Source of the DNA: Fusibacter sp963666805
GTDB taxonomy: Bacteria > Bacillota > Clostridia > Peptostreptococcales > Acidaminobacteraceae
Direction of reading: 5' to 3'
Length of the DNA stretch: 64,000 bases
Assembly: GCA_963666805.2 (NCBI GenBank)
Contig: CAXXWR010000006.1
Coordinates: 1,054,001 to 1,118,000 of the forward strand
Shown here: piece after piece, positions 1 to 8,356 of the stretch
Position numbering within the stretch: position 1 is the stretch's first letter
Layout of the letters: every line of letters starts with the position of its first letter
Position numbers and translations under genes: made by a program
Notes under the pieces: generated by a model
Seen by the model: the letters and a program-made list of their open reading frames with translations, nothing else
Database searches by the model: none
Told to the model about the DNA's origin: nothing

Positions 1-809
1 CTATCAAGATTGAGAATGGCATATAATTTATGATCAATATAAATAGGTGAAGTCAGTGTATCAGCAATGTTTAGCCCCTCTGAATCATGAAGCAATTGGT
101 ATTTATCTTCTTTTAAAATAGCCTTATCCAAAGTGTTAACATCAGAAATAATACTGGACTCTGATACGTCACCTTTACTTTTAATAAAGAGTAGTGTCTC
201 TTCGAGTGAAAATGTAACTTCTTTTAAAATGTCATAGATATAACCGACACATGCTTCGTATTTAAAGCAGTGAGCATTTTCATCCCAAATGAGAATACTA
301 CCTTTTTCAGCAGGTTCAATAACATCAATTGCGGCACTTAAAATACGTTCATAAAACGCAGTTTGATGGTCGCTTTGGAGGGTCTCTTGGCTAATGGTAA
401 GCAGGGTTTCAAGTGTATGCGTTTTCGCATGATTTAATTTCTGTAAATGTTTTAAATCTTTTTGAACACTAGCCAATTTTTCTAATCCTGTATCAATGGT
501 ATCGTTAAAGAGATTAAAAGCCTTCAATAAATAATGGAAAGGAATGAACTTGGAGGAAGATGTATAATGCACGTCATACGAGAAATCCAAGAAATCAAAA
601 ATACGGCGATTACTTGAGTCGATAATTTGAGCAATTTGAGCGATTTTCCGATCAAAAACAAAGTACATACTGACTCCAACTAAAAAAATAACAGCGACAA
701 AAACTATAAAATGTATTGAAAGCAAAAGTTTCGAAAGCACACCCAATAGAATCGATAATAAGAGGATGATGATAAGAGAAACTCCTATACGGATCCATCC
801 ATTTTTCAT
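1..809 (-). CDS. membrane-anchored GAF-domain signalling protein, partial (C-terminus beyond window)
   Basis: The reading frame is open from an ATG at 809 to the left edge, giving 269 residues with no stop. GGAGATATATT lies just upstream of the start. Residues about 6-52 form two hydrophobic segments, followed by a charged helical stretch. From about residue 140 a GAF-like domain begins (ERILSAAIDVIEPAEKGSIL followed by a W-D-E-N turn) and continues to the edge. GAF domains bind small ligands and usually sit in front of an output domain such as GGDEF, HD-GYP or a histidine kinase. The output domain is outside the window, so the role is open beyond 'membrane sensor'. It is transcribed away from nfeD. 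Confidence 0.7.
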   Translation of the reverse strand, partial: MKNGWIRIGVSLIIILLLSILLGVLSKLLLSIHFIVFVAVIFLVGVSMYFVFDRKIAQIAQIIDSSNRRIFDFLDFSYDVHYTSSSKFIPFHYLLKAFNLFNDTIDTGLEKLASVQKDLKHLQKLNHAKTHTLETLLTISQETLQSDHQTAFYERILSAAIDVIEPAEKGSILIWDENAHCFKYEACVGYIYDILKEVTFSLEETLLFIKSKGDVSESSIISDVNTLDKAILKEDKYQLLHDSEGLNIADTLTSPIYIDHKLYAILNLD

Positions 810-880
810 AATATATCTCCTTTAATACTATCCTTTAATTCTTTTAATGCTTTCTTAATACTTTTTATCTCGAGATACTT

Positions 881-951
881 TATAATAGAATTAAGAAGCA
901 ATTACAACTTGTTTTCATTATACCCCATTCATTGTGGGGATGAAACCTGAA
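881..951 (+). promoter_or_regulatory. -10 element and 5' leader hairpin of the nfeD-SPFH operon
   Basis: TATAAT at 881-886 has no convincing -35 partner. Downstream, 913-945 can fold: TTTCAT (913-918) with ATGAAA (940-945) outside, and CCCCA (923-927) with TGGGG (935-939) inside, separated by a four-base bulge. There is no T-run, so this is not a terminator. I recognise no known riboswitch. Confidence 0.4.
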
Positions 952-978
952 GTATAAAAGTACAGGGGAGGTGACCAT

Positions 979-1413
979 ATGAATTTTGATACAAATATTA
1001 TCGTTTGGGTAGGATTGATTATTGCGTTTACAGTGATAGAGGCAGCGACGATGGGACTAACAAGTATTTGGTTTGCTGCGGGAGCATTAGCAGGATTAAT
1101 TGCGGCAGCAATGGGATTTGGGCTTCCAATACAAATTATTGTTTTTTTAGTTGTAGCAGTGGTCTTATTAGTGTATACACGCCCTATTGTAAAACGCCTT
1201 TTAAAGGTAGGACACAATAAAACAAATGTAGATGCATTGATTGGTGAAAATGGCTTTGTTCTTCAAGAAATGACTGCATCTCAAAATGGTCTTGTAAAGG
1301 TTAAAGGTCAAACATGGACAGCTAAATCCATGGACAACGAAACCATTGCTGTAGATGATCAAGTGGAAATTATTGCAATAGAAGGTGTAAAATTGATTGT
1401 TAAAAGAAAATAG
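979..1413 (+). CDS. nfeD: NfeD-family membrane protein
   Basis: A 144-residue NfeD-like protein. The N-terminal half (residues about 8-75) is strongly hydrophobic, with Ala/Gly-rich membrane segments. The C-terminal half (about 85-144) has the beta-strand pattern of the NfeD OB-fold, including GENGFVLQEM, then KVKGQTWTAKS and a terminal VKLIVKRK strand. This is the short NfeD form without the ClpP-like protease domain. The start is supported by GGGGAGGTG eight bases upstream. The next gene encodes an SPFH protein; this pairing is conserved in many bacteria, and the NfeD OB-fold is thought to help the SPFH partner in membrane microdomains. The partnership is inferred from context. Confidence 0.85.
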   Translation: MNFDTNIIVWVGLIIAFTVIEAATMGLTSIWFAAGALAGLIAAAMGFGLPIQIIVFLVVAVVLLVYTRPIVKRLLKVGHNKTNVDALIGENGFVLQEMTASQNGLVKVKGQTWTAKSMDNETIAVDDQVEIIAIEGVKLIVKRK

Positions 1414-1476
1414 GCTATAATATCATAAGATATATAGATAAATATTTGCTCTTATTAAAAATTCAAGGAGGACAAA

Positions 1477-2403
1477 ATGATACCTATTTTAGTACTGATA
1501 ATTTTTATTATTATAATTATCATTTCTTGTATTAAGATCGTGCCACAGGCATCAGCATATGTTGTTGAAAGACTGGGTGCGTATCAATCGACATGGCAAA
1601 CAGGCTTACATTTTAAATTGCCTTTAATTGACCGTGTTGCTAAAAAAGTAACTTTAAAAGAAATGGTGGTGGATTTTCCACCTCAACCTGTTATCACAAA
1701 AGATAACGTTACAATGAAAATTGATACAGTGGTTTATTACCAAATAACAGATCCAAAATTATTCTCTTATGGTGTTGCACAGCCTATCGTGGCTATCGAA
1801 AATTTAACAGCAACAACACTTAGAAATATCATTGGTCAGTTAGAACTTGATGAAACTTTGACTTCTAGGGACTTAATTAATACGCAAATGCGTTCAATCC
1901 TTGATGAAGCAACTGATCCATGGGGGATTAAAGTTAATCGTGTAGAAGTTAAAAACATCGTTCCACCAAGAGACATTCAAGAAGCAATGGAAAAACAAAT
2001 GAGAGCTGAACGTGAACGTCGTGAATCTATCCTTCGTGCAGAAGGGGAAAAACGTGCAGCAATCCTCGTTGCAGAAGGTAAAAAAGAATCGGCTATTCTT
2101 GATGCTGAAGCTGAAAAACGATCAGCTATTCTTAGAGCTGAAGCGAAACGTGAAGCTCAAATCAGAGAAGCAGAAGGTCAAGCAGAAGCTATCCTTAAAG
2201 TTCAAAAAGCGACTGCTCAAGGGATTGAAATGATTAAAGAATCTGCACCTTCCCAAGAAGTTTTAATGCTTAAGAGCTTTGATGCCCTTAAAGATGTGGC
2301 TGATGGTAAAGCAACAAAATTAATTGTACCATCTGAATTAGCGGGTGTTGCTAATTTAGTAGCGACAATTGGTGAAACTGCAGGCCTTAAAGATACAAAA
2401 TAG
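1477..2403 (+). CDS. SPFH/stomatin-like (QmcA/paraslipin-type) membrane protein
   Basis: A 308-residue stomatin-family protein. Residues 1-20 form an N-terminal membrane segment. The SPFH domain runs from about 22 to 190 and includes AYVVERLGAYQSTWQTGLHF, the DFPPQPVITKDNV strand and a VVYYQITDP motif. A long Ala/Glu/Arg-rich coiled coil (about 175-250) with repeated AEGEKRAAIL-type units follows. Length and layout match paraslipin/QmcA proteins, which oligomerise at the membrane and organise microdomains or regulate proteases. The RBS is CAAGGAGG. The gene follows nfeD by 63 bases and is followed by a clear terminator, so the two form one operon. Confidence 0.9.
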   Translation: MIPILVLIIFIIIIIISCIKIVPQASAYVVERLGAYQSTWQTGLHFKLPLIDRVAKKVTLKEMVVDFPPQPVITKDNVTMKIDTVVYYQITDPKLFSYGVAQPIVAIENLTATTLRNIIGQLELDETLTSRDLINTQMRSILDEATDPWGIKVNRVEVKNIVPPRDIQEAMEKQMRAERERRESILRAEGEKRAAILVAEGKKESAILDAEAEKRSAILRAEAKREAQIREAEGQAEAILKVQKATAQGIEMIKESAPSQEVLMLKSFDALKDVADGKATKLIVPSELAGVANLVATIGETAGLKDTK

Positions 2404-2426
2404 GCGTCAATGTTAATATTATTTTA

Positions 2427-2467
2427 AAAGCCTTACTTACAGGATTATGTAGGTAAGGCTTTTTTTA
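2427..2467 (+). terminator. rho-independent terminator after the SPFH gene
   Basis: AGCCTTACTTAC pairs with GTAGGTAAGGCT (one G-T pair), loop AGGATTAT, followed by seven T. Confidence 0.9.
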
Positions 2468-2657
2468 TTGTATTATTATATAAAGCCTATTTTGTGAAAA
2501 ATAGGCTCAAAATGAAATTCGAATAGAAAATTAATAATATTAAACTGAAAATCATTAAAATCAATTATTTATTAGAAAATGGTTAGAATAATTAAAACAA
2601 TATTGACTATATGCTATTTTCGTATTATTCTGATTATAGAATTCTGGAGGTGGAAAA

Positions 2658-3032
2658 ATGCAAAAGATAGTTTTAGGGACTTGTCCGGTTTGTGCACACC
2701 AGCTTAAGGTCTCAAGATTACATTGCACACATTGTAACACATCTATTGAAGGTGAATTTGAACTGGATAAGTTTTCTTACCTGTCAAAGGAGGATAAGCA
2801 CTTTATCGAGATTTTCATCAAGAATAGAGGCAATATTAAAGAAATTGAAAAGGATCTAGGCATTTCCTATCCGACGGTAAGGCGAAACCTAGATAGAGTA
2901 ATCAATGCTTTAGGTTATGGAGAGGCCTCAGAAATGCAACCTAACAAGCAAGACATACTAGAGGCCTTGAGTGCTGGCAAAATAACATCAGAAGAAGCTT
3001 TAAAACAGTTAAAGGAGATTAGTGATGAGTGA
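2658..3032 (+). CDS. DUF2089-family zinc-ribbon/HTH protein with C-terminal SHOCT-like helix module
   Basis: A 124-residue protein. A zinc ribbon at residues 9-26 has CPVC and CTHC pairs. A helix-turn-helix-like region at about 45-85 (IKEIEKDLGISYPTVRRNLD) resembles the DUF2089 family, whose members are small putative regulators. The last 25 residues (DILEALSAGKITSEEALKQL) form a helical hairpin that recurs at the N-termini of the next two proteins. RBS TGGAGGTGG precedes the ATG. The stop overlaps the next start by eight bases, so translation is likely coupled. It probably regulates this operon or acts with its products, but nothing here gives a target. Confidence 0.8.
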   Translation: MQKIVLGTCPVCAHQLKVSRLHCTHCNTSIEGEFELDKFSYLSKEDKHFIEIFIKNRGNIKEIEKDLGISYPTVRRNLDRVINALGYGEASEMQPNKQDILEALSAGKITSEEALKQLKEISDE

Positions 3033-3435
3033 AGATAAAATGACGATATTGAGAATGATTGAAAATGGAACAATAACATCAGAAGAAGGCATGCAATTGC
3101 TTAATGCAGTTGATAAGGAAACATCGAGAGAAGATGTTATTTTGGTTGATCCTAATGGTGAACCTATAAAAGACCAAGAAGGAGAAACAGGTAAGGCAAA
3201 ATGGATTGATATTAGTATCGAACGTGCAGATGGGTCTAAAGAAGTGTCGTTTTCATTGCCAGTGAGATTAATTGAGTTTGGAATCGATATTTCTAACCGT
3301 TTTAAAAATGTAACGGTTTCTGGAGATTTTGATGTAGAGGCTTTAAAAGCGTTTGTATTGGAAGGTCAAATGGGAGAAGTTATGGTTATAGAGACTGAAG
3401 AGAAAAAGGTGGTCCGAATCAGTCTTAGAGCTTAA
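3025..3435 (+). CDS. SHOCT-like domain protein of unknown function
   Basis: 136 residues from the ATG at 3025; a GTG three bases earlier is possible, but AAAGGAG at 3011-3017 fits the ATG better. Residues about 4-28 (KMTILRMIENGTITSEEGMQ) form the helix-hairpin module shared with both neighbours. The rest is mixed alpha/beta with no cysteines, signal peptide or membrane segment, so it is probably cytoplasmic. Proteins of this kind are commonly annotated as SHOCT-like and accompany DUF2089 and DUF4097 genes. No catalytic motif is visible. It overlaps the upstream gene and precedes the DUF4097 gene by 27 bases. Confidence 0.75.
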   Translation: MSEDKMTILRMIENGTITSEEGMQLLNAVDKETSREDVILVDPNGEPIKDQEGETGKAKWIDISIERADGSKEVSFSLPVRLIEFGIDISNRFKNVTVSGDFDVEALKAFVLEGQMGEVMVIETEEKKVVRISLRA

Positions 3436-3462
3436 TTTATTACTTTTAAAGGAGGAATTCAT

Positions 3463-4446
3463 ATGAATGAAAAATTAAAAATATTAAAGATGATCGAATC
3501 AGGTGAAATTAGTGTTGAAGAAGGATTAGGTTTACTTGAAGCGATAGAGCAAACTGAACGTATAGATGAAGAACGCTATTCTGAAGAAATACTTGAGTCA
3601 GTCCAAGAGGATTTTGACCAAAATGAATCAATGAATCATAATGCTAAAAGTGAATGGTTAAAGATACTAGATGTTAACCTGGTGAGTAGTCGCATTAATA
3701 TTGAAAAGTCAAATGTAGATGATGTGGTCGTGGAAATTAGACATGCTAAAACGAGAGAACTCATTTCTCAACCGGAATGGTTAGAGATTACAGAAGCTGC
3801 TGAATGCATTATGATTAAAGAAAAAAGAGTCTCTAACCTTTCTGATTTTATCAATATTTTTAAAGATAATAATTACGATGATAATGTTCTCATTAACTTG
3901 AAATTGCCAATGGATGTTGTCATAAGTAATGGCGAAATTAGTACAGTTTCGGGTAATATTAATCTGATCGGTCTTTCTTGCATTGACCTATTATTAAAAA
4001 GTGTAAGTGGCAAATGTGCTATTTCAGATGTTAATGCCAAAACGATTCAGATCAAGGCAGTTTCTGGTCGTGTTTTACTTGACAATGTTACTGCATCTAA
4101 GGGAATCATCCGTTTGACATCGGGAAAAAGTAAAATCAGAGGAATGATTCATCAATTTGAACTTAGAACTGTATCAGGTTCTAGTGAAATTATTTTTGAA
4201 GGCAATCCAAAACACATTACTGTCACTTCAACATCTGGCAAAATAGACCTTAAAGTGCAAGACCCAGAGATATACAATTTAAATTTTTCGAGTGTTTCTG
4301 GCAAAATTGATACCAGTGGATTTGCCAAGGTAACCAAGGGAGAACATGTAGGGTACAACGTACTTTTAAGTGAACCTAACAGAGATCATACTATTGAAGG
4401 AAATAGCGTCTCTGGCAAACTGACTATTGATAAATTAGAAGACTAA
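3463..4446 (+). CDS. DUF4097 beta-strand-repeat protein with N-terminal SHOCT-like module (LiaX-like architecture)
   Basis: 327 residues. The N-terminus (about 3-30, KILKMIESGEISVEEGLGLL) carries the helical module seen in the two upstream proteins. An acidic linker follows. From about residue 140 to the end there is a repetitive beta-strand pattern with recurring VSG/SGK turns (TVSGNINLIG, VSGKCAISD, SVSGKIDTSG, SVSGKLTIDK), typical of DUF4097 right-handed beta proteins. Helical N-terminus plus DUF4097 C-terminus is the architecture of enterococcal LiaX, a cell-envelope stress effector. That is only an architectural resemblance. No signal peptide or membrane helix is visible. RBS AAAGGAGG. 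Confidence 0.8.
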   Translation: MNEKLKILKMIESGEISVEEGLGLLEAIEQTERIDEERYSEEILESVQEDFDQNESMNHNAKSEWLKILDVNLVSSRINIEKSNVDDVVVEIRHAKTRELISQPEWLEITEAAECIMIKEKRVSNLSDFINIFKDNNYDDNVLINLKLPMDVVISNGEISTVSGNINLIGLSCIDLLLKSVSGKCAISDVNAKTIQIKAVSGRVLLDNVTASKGIIRLTSGKSKIRGMIHQFELRTVSGSSEIIFEGNPKHITVTSTSGKIDLKVQDPEIYNLNFSSVSGKIDTSGFAKVTKGEHVGYNVLLSEPNRDHTIEGNSVSGKLTIDKLED

Positions 4447-4473
4447 ATTGTAAGAAATTCAGATTGACAGGTA

Positions 4474-4482
4474 TGATATAAT
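4474..4482 (+). promoter_or_regulatory. extended -10 promoter for apbE
   Basis: TGATATAAT (TG-N-TATAAT). No -35 at 16-18 bases; TTGACA at 4464 is too close to serve this -10. Confidence 0.6.
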
Positions 4483-4520
4483 AGTGAAACAAAAGACGAA
4501 TAGAAGCCATGGAGGAAGAC

Positions 4521-5720
4521 GTGAAAAAACATTTAATAAAGGGCTTAATGGCGTTATTGATTCTCTTGAGTTTATCGGGCTGTCAATCTAACAGTGAAAC
4601 TGTTTCTGGTCAAACCAGTCAGGAAGACCCTATCAATCAAGAGGCGTCAAATCAAGCCGATGCCGAGACACAAGCCTCGGACTATGTATTGCCAAGTGAT
4701 ATTATTAGAAGTGATTCTACTGTTGTGAATGATTCGAGAACCAAGAAAGTCATTACATCACAAGAGAGCTATCAAATAGATACGCGTATTACAATCAGTA
4801 TTTATGCTGATGAAGAAGTACCTGGTCTTATTTTTGATGAAATTTTCTATAAAATTGATAGTCTTGAAAAGGAAATATCTAAGACTATTGAAGGATCTGA
4901 TGTATCTAATATCAACGAATCTGCGGGTATCGAACCCGTTAAAGTATCTGACGATGTATGGGCACTTATTCATCAAGGGATGATTTACTCTCAAGAATCA
5001 GAAGGCAAATTTGATTTAAGTATTGGGCCACTTGTTAACTTATGGGGAATTAACCACGAAGGCGCTCATGTACCTGAGCAAGATCAAATTGATCAGACCA
5101 TCAAATTGATTGATTATCATCATATTATTCTTGATGAAGACAATCAGACAGTCTTTCTTGATGAAGCAGGAATGGAACTGGACTTAGGTGCTATTGCTAA
5201 GGGGTATATTGCTGATCAAGTTAAAAAAGTTATTTTAAAAGACGGTTATGAAAATGCCATTATTAATTTAGGTGGAAATGTTTTGACAGTAGGGTCAAAA
5301 CCTAATGCAGACTCTTGGGTAATTGGTGTAAGAGATCCTGACGAAAGTCAAACATCGCCTTTGGGCATTATGCATCTCAATGACAATTCAATCGTGACAT
5401 CAGGCGTGTATGAACGTTTCTTTATAGAAGATGGTATTAGATACCATCACATTTTAAATCCGGACACAGGTTATCCTGAACGCAATGGATTACAATCCAT
5501 TACTATTGTATCCAAACATTCCGTACAGGGAGATGGACTATCGACGATGTTATTTATGAAAGGCCTTAAAGAAGGATATGCTTATGCACAAGCACATGAT
5601 GGCATTGATGCTATTTTTGTAACGGATGACAATAAAATCTATGTAACATCGGGTTTAAAAGATAATTTTGAACTCAATACGACTTTATATAAGATAGAGT
5701 CAATTGATCAAGTCGACTAA
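4521..5720 (+). CDS. apbE: FAD:protein FMN transferase ApbE, lipoprotein
   Basis: Covalently attaches FMN to Thr/Ser of extracytoplasmic flavoproteins, using FAD as donor. A GTG start at 4521 is chosen because GGAGGA (4511-4516) lies just before it; an upstream in-frame ATG at 4509 would place this RBS inside the gene. From GTG the product is 399 residues and begins with a lipoprotein signal ending in LSLSGC. ApbE hallmarks include LDLGAIAKGY, GGNVLTVGSKP, SGVYERFF and HHILNPDTGYP, with full family length. The convergent downstream gene encodes a lipoprotein with two ApbE-type target motifs, a likely substrate. Confidence 0.95.
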   Translation: MKKHLIKGLMALLILLSLSGCQSNSETVSGQTSQEDPINQEASNQADAETQASDYVLPSDIIRSDSTVVNDSRTKKVITSQESYQIDTRITISIYADEEVPGLIFDEIFYKIDSLEKEISKTIEGSDVSNINESAGIEPVKVSDDVWALIHQGMIYSQESEGKFDLSIGPLVNLWGINHEGAHVPEQDQIDQTIKLIDYHHIILDEDNQTVFLDEAGMELDLGAIAKGYIADQVKKVILKDGYENAIINLGGNVLTVGSKPNADSWVIGVRDPDESQTSPLGIMHLNDNSIVTSGVYERFFIEDGIRYHHILNPDTGYPERNGLQSITIVSKHSVQGDGLSTMLFMKGLKEGYAYAQAHDGIDAIFVTDDNKIYVTSGLKDNFELNTTLYKIESIDQVD

Positions 5721-5751
5721 CATAAAAAGAAAATAGACCAATTAAACATAA

Positions 5752-5784
5752 AAAAACAAGCCGAATTTTGGCTTGTTTTTATTA
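5752..5784. terminator. bidirectional terminator between apbE and the FMN-binding lipoprotein gene
   Basis: AACAAGCC (5755-5762) pairs with GGCTTGTT (5770-5777). T-run on the + strand, and an A-run on the other side that reads as T-run for the - strand gene. Confidence 0.85.
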
Positions 5785-5847
5785 TATGTGTTGTTTGCAT
5801 TACAATTTCTTTGCGTTTACAATTCTAATATTGTTTTGCGCTTGTTA

Positions 5848-6858
5848 CTATTTTAATTGTAAAGCTTCGTTTGCTAATTTAACAAAGTTTGATACATGAA
5901 TAGTTGCGCCTGAAATAGCATCAGTATGTCCTTCAGCATCTAAAGGAATTGCATTAGGATCTTGTGTTTGGATTAAATAATCTTCAACTGCTTTCGCTTG
6001 AACATCCCATTCTGCAATGGCATTACCGTATTCAACCATTTTGTATTCACCATCTGCTGAATATGTTTTTTTGTCTTTGTCAGTAGCTTCAGAAGTACCA
6101 TTCCAATCTACTGCAGTAATTGCACCGTTTTCAACAGTAATAGTGATATTTTCTTTCCAACCAGTTTCAGCATCATAATCTGCATCTTCAGCTGTGAAAG
6201 TACCGTCTACATATTTACCAGTTTCTGCTGACGCACTATCATCAGAACCTGCTTTAGCATTTGCTAAAGCTTCATTAGCTAAAGTTACAAAGCTTGAAAC
6301 GTGGATAGTAGCACCTGAAATAGCATCAGTATGTCCTTCAGCATCTAAAGGAATTGCATTAGGATCTTGTGTTTCAATTAAGTAATCTTCAACTGCTTTT
6401 GCTTGAACATCCCATTCTGCAATGGCATTACCGTATTCAACCATTTTGTATTCACCATCTGCTGAATATGTTTTTTTGTCTTTGTCAGTAGCTTCAGAAG
6501 TACCATTCCAATCTACTGCAGTAATTGCACCGTTTTCAACAGTGATAGTGATGTTTTCTTTCCAACCAGTTTCAGCATCATAATCTGCTTGTTCTGCTGT
6601 ATAAGTACCATCAATGTATTGTCCTGCAGTTTGAGAATCAGCATTGTTGTCATCAGCTGCATTAGCATCAGAATCGTTATCTGCATCTGCTGATGTATTA
6701 TCGTCTGTAGCATCTCCAGCTGCATTATCATCTGTAGCATCTGAAGGACTACCAGCATCACTAGCTGGTGCTTCAGCTGGATCAGAACTTTGCCCACATC
6801 CGACAGCTACGACACTTACTAGTAATAAAACCAAAATCAAACTCAATAATTTCCTCAT
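5848..6858 (-). CDS. FMN-binding-domain lipoprotein with two tandem, nearly identical domains
   Basis: 336 residues from the ATG at 6858 (another ATG directly before it at 6861; GGAGGT ends seven bases before 6858). A lipoprotein signal ends in VVAVGC. A low-complexity Asp/Ala/Asn/Ser linker follows to about residue 85. Then come two FMN_bind domains (about 88-200 and 222-336), each ending in DAISGATIHVS. This matches the D-x-x-S/T-G-A-T motif in which ApbE flavinylates the Thr (T184 and T319). The likely role is an extracytoplasmic flavin electron carrier; the reductase partner is not in the window. The domains are almost identical even at DNA level, indicating recent duplication. Confidence 0.88.
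   Translation of the reverse strand: MRKLLSLILVLLLVSVVAVGCGQSSDPAEAPASDAGSPSDATDDNAAGDATDDNTSADADNDSDANAADDNNADSQTAGQYIDGTYTAEQADYDAETGWKENITITVENGAITAVDWNGTSEATDKDKKTYSADGEYKMVEYGNAIAEWDVQAKAVEDYLIETQDPNAIPLDAEGHTDAISGATIHVSSFVTLANEALANAKAGSDDSASAETGKYVDGTFTAEDADYDAETGWKENITITVENGAITAVDWNGTSEATDKDKKTYSADGEYKMVEYGNAIAEWDVQAKAVEDYLIQTQDPNAIPLDAEGHTDAISGATIHVSNFVKLANEALQLK
5909..6204. repeat. 296-bp direct repeat, copy A (inside FMN-binding lipoprotein gene)
   Basis: Nearly identical to 6314-6609, with a handful of substitutions and no indels. Copies are offset by 405 bp (135 codons), so the repeat equals one FMN-binding domain unit plus linker. Confidence 0.95.
6314..6609. repeat. 296-bp direct repeat, copy B (inside FMN-binding lipoprotein gene)
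   Basis: Partner of 5909-6204. Differences cluster near the ends of the unit. Confidence 0.95.
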
Positions 6859-7031
6859 CATTACACCTCCGAGTGATTTCGCAAACAACCTAAACATATT
6901 ATACATGAAATATCCTTAAATTTCTAATTTACTATATTATTTTTTGATAATAATATCACAAAAATCAAATAATTTTGATAAAATCATTGAAGAGGCATTG
7001 GCTATGTCTAATAGAAAGAAGGAGGGATATT

Positions 7032-7916
7032 ATGGATCAACTGGGTGTTAATTTAGCATGCTATACATATTCTCAAATTATTGAAAAAGAGTTTGGCCGC
7101 ATAGAAGTGTGCCTAGGACGGTCTAAAACGTATGAAGCCTATTATCAAGAAATAATGGCAACTATTCAAGCCGCAAATGAAAGAAAAATCCCTCTATCGG
7201 TTCATTTACCAGTGGTTTTCACTGAGGCATTTTCATACGATTATTTGGATGCATTTTATTTAGATGCCAATCCATCAATGCGCCAGGTGTCGTTTGATTT
7301 ATTAGAAAAAAATCTCCAATGGGCCAGTCAATTTGATTTAGACTATGTTGTAATTCATTTTTCAGGTCGTTACGAAGAGCGAGAACCTATTGCAATATTT
7401 CAGAAGAGACTGAAAGAAAGTTTGACAAAAATAAATCATTTAGCAGAGGTCTACCACATTAAAATTTTGTTAGAGTATTTTGGTGTCAATATTAACTTCT
7501 ATTTGCCAGAGCAATGGATAAAGGCTATTAGATCCTATAAGGGATTGGGGCTATTAATTGATACTGGGCACTTTTATTTTGCATCTGTCATACGGTCTTT
7601 TGATTTTATGGATCAATTGAAAACCGTTTTACCCTTTGCAGACGCTTTTCACCTATGGACGACCTTTGGAACAGGAGCCTATCACACCTGCCAAGCCTAT
7701 CAAAAATACCACCATATCGTTCCCAATTTGAATCAGAAGTCTTTTGATGGATGGATTTACAATACTAAAGAGGTAGTCGATTGCCTAATAGAAACAGGCA
7801 AGCCCATGATTATTGAAGCATCAAGTCTTTATGAAGATATCCACTATTATGAAGACAGTATTTTTAGTCTGAAGGCGTACATTAATCAGCGTAAATATAA
7901 AATAATTAATGATTAG
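7032..7916 (+). CDS. sugar phosphate isomerase/epimerase-like TIM-barrel protein
   Basis: 294 residues from the ATG at 7032, preceded by AAGGAGGGATAT; an upstream in-frame extension to 6975 lacks an RBS and is unlikely. The protein reads as a xylose-isomerase-like/AP-endonuclease-2 fold: alternating strands and helices with VHLPVVF, YVVIHFSGRYEER, ILLEYFGVN and LLIDTGHFYF, where His, Glu and Asp sit at the strand ends that usually bind a divalent metal. A second His cluster follows (DAFHLWTTFGTGAYH). Substrate cannot be deduced. It stands alone, upstream of veg, with no sugar genes nearby. Confidence 0.65.
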   Translation: MDQLGVNLACYTYSQIIEKEFGRIEVCLGRSKTYEAYYQEIMATIQAANERKIPLSVHLPVVFTEAFSYDYLDAFYLDANPSMRQVSFDLLEKNLQWASQFDLDYVVIHFSGRYEEREPIAIFQKRLKESLTKINHLAEVYHIKILLEYFGVNINFYLPEQWIKAIRSYKGLGLLIDTGHFYFASVIRSFDFMDQLKTVLPFADAFHLWTTFGTGAYHTCQAYQKYHHIVPNLNQKSFDGWIYNTKEVVDCLIETGKPMIIEASSLYEDIHYYEDSIFSLKAYINQRKYKIIND

Positions 7917-8028
7917 TAAAAACGTTTAATAGGTATAAATGCCTAAATATTCTGAAAAATTTTTAGGTATTTCGAACGTATTTGGCTTAAAACGAGTGTT
8001 TTCAACGGTTGTAGACTTTGTCAGAAGT

Positions 8029-8057
8029 TTGACAAAATATGGTTTTGGTGTTATGAT
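8029..8057 (+). promoter_or_regulatory. sigma-A promoter of veg
   Basis: TTGACA (8029-8034), 17-base spacer, TATGAT (8052-8057). Strong promoter, in keeping with the high expression of veg in Bacillus. Confidence 0.85.
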
Positions 8058-8089
8058 ATTAATATCTATAGTAAGGACGGTGGTATAAT

Positions 8090-8356
8090 TTGGCGACAAG
8101 ACAAACCCTTGATGATATTAAACGAAATGTAGAAGACTGTTTGGGTAAAAAAGTTATCTTAAGAACCAACAAAGGAAAAAGAAAATCGAAAGTCAGAGAA
8201 GGCGTTATTGAAGATGTCTTTCCCAGTGTTTTCATCGTTAGAGTAGATGAAGGAAATCATTCTAAGAGAACTATTTCTTTTAGCTATTCTGATATTTTAA
8301 CAGAAACTGTTGAGGTAACCATTTGTGGCACAACTGATCGTATCATGATTTCTTAG
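8090..8356 (+). CDS. veg: Veg family protein
   Basis: 88 residues, starting with TTG at 8090 behind AAGGACGGTGGT. Family signature includes LDDIKRNVEDCLGKKVILR, KGKRKSKVREGVIEDVFPSV and SFSYSDILTETVEV. Veg is a small conserved Bacillota protein with an SH3-like beta-barrel; in Bacillus subtilis it stimulates biofilm matrix genes through SinR. In Bacillus veg lies close to purR-spoVG-glmU; here it is more than 30 kb away, in front of the arginine deiminase operon. It has its own promoter and terminator. Confidence 0.93.
   Translation: MATRQTLDDIKRNVEDCLGKKVILRTNKGKRKSKVREGVIEDVFPSVFIVRVDEGNHSKRTISFSYSDILTETVEVTICGTTDRIMIS

Noticed and set aside
4464..4482. TTGACA plus TATAAT promoter before apbE
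   Set aside because: The two elements are only seven bases apart; the -10 is better explained as an extended -10.
6644..6919. 91-codon + strand frame antisense to the lipoprotein linker
   Set aside because: It mirrors the low-complexity Asp/Ala/Ser linker of the FMN-binding lipoprotein and includes its signal peptide region in reverse.
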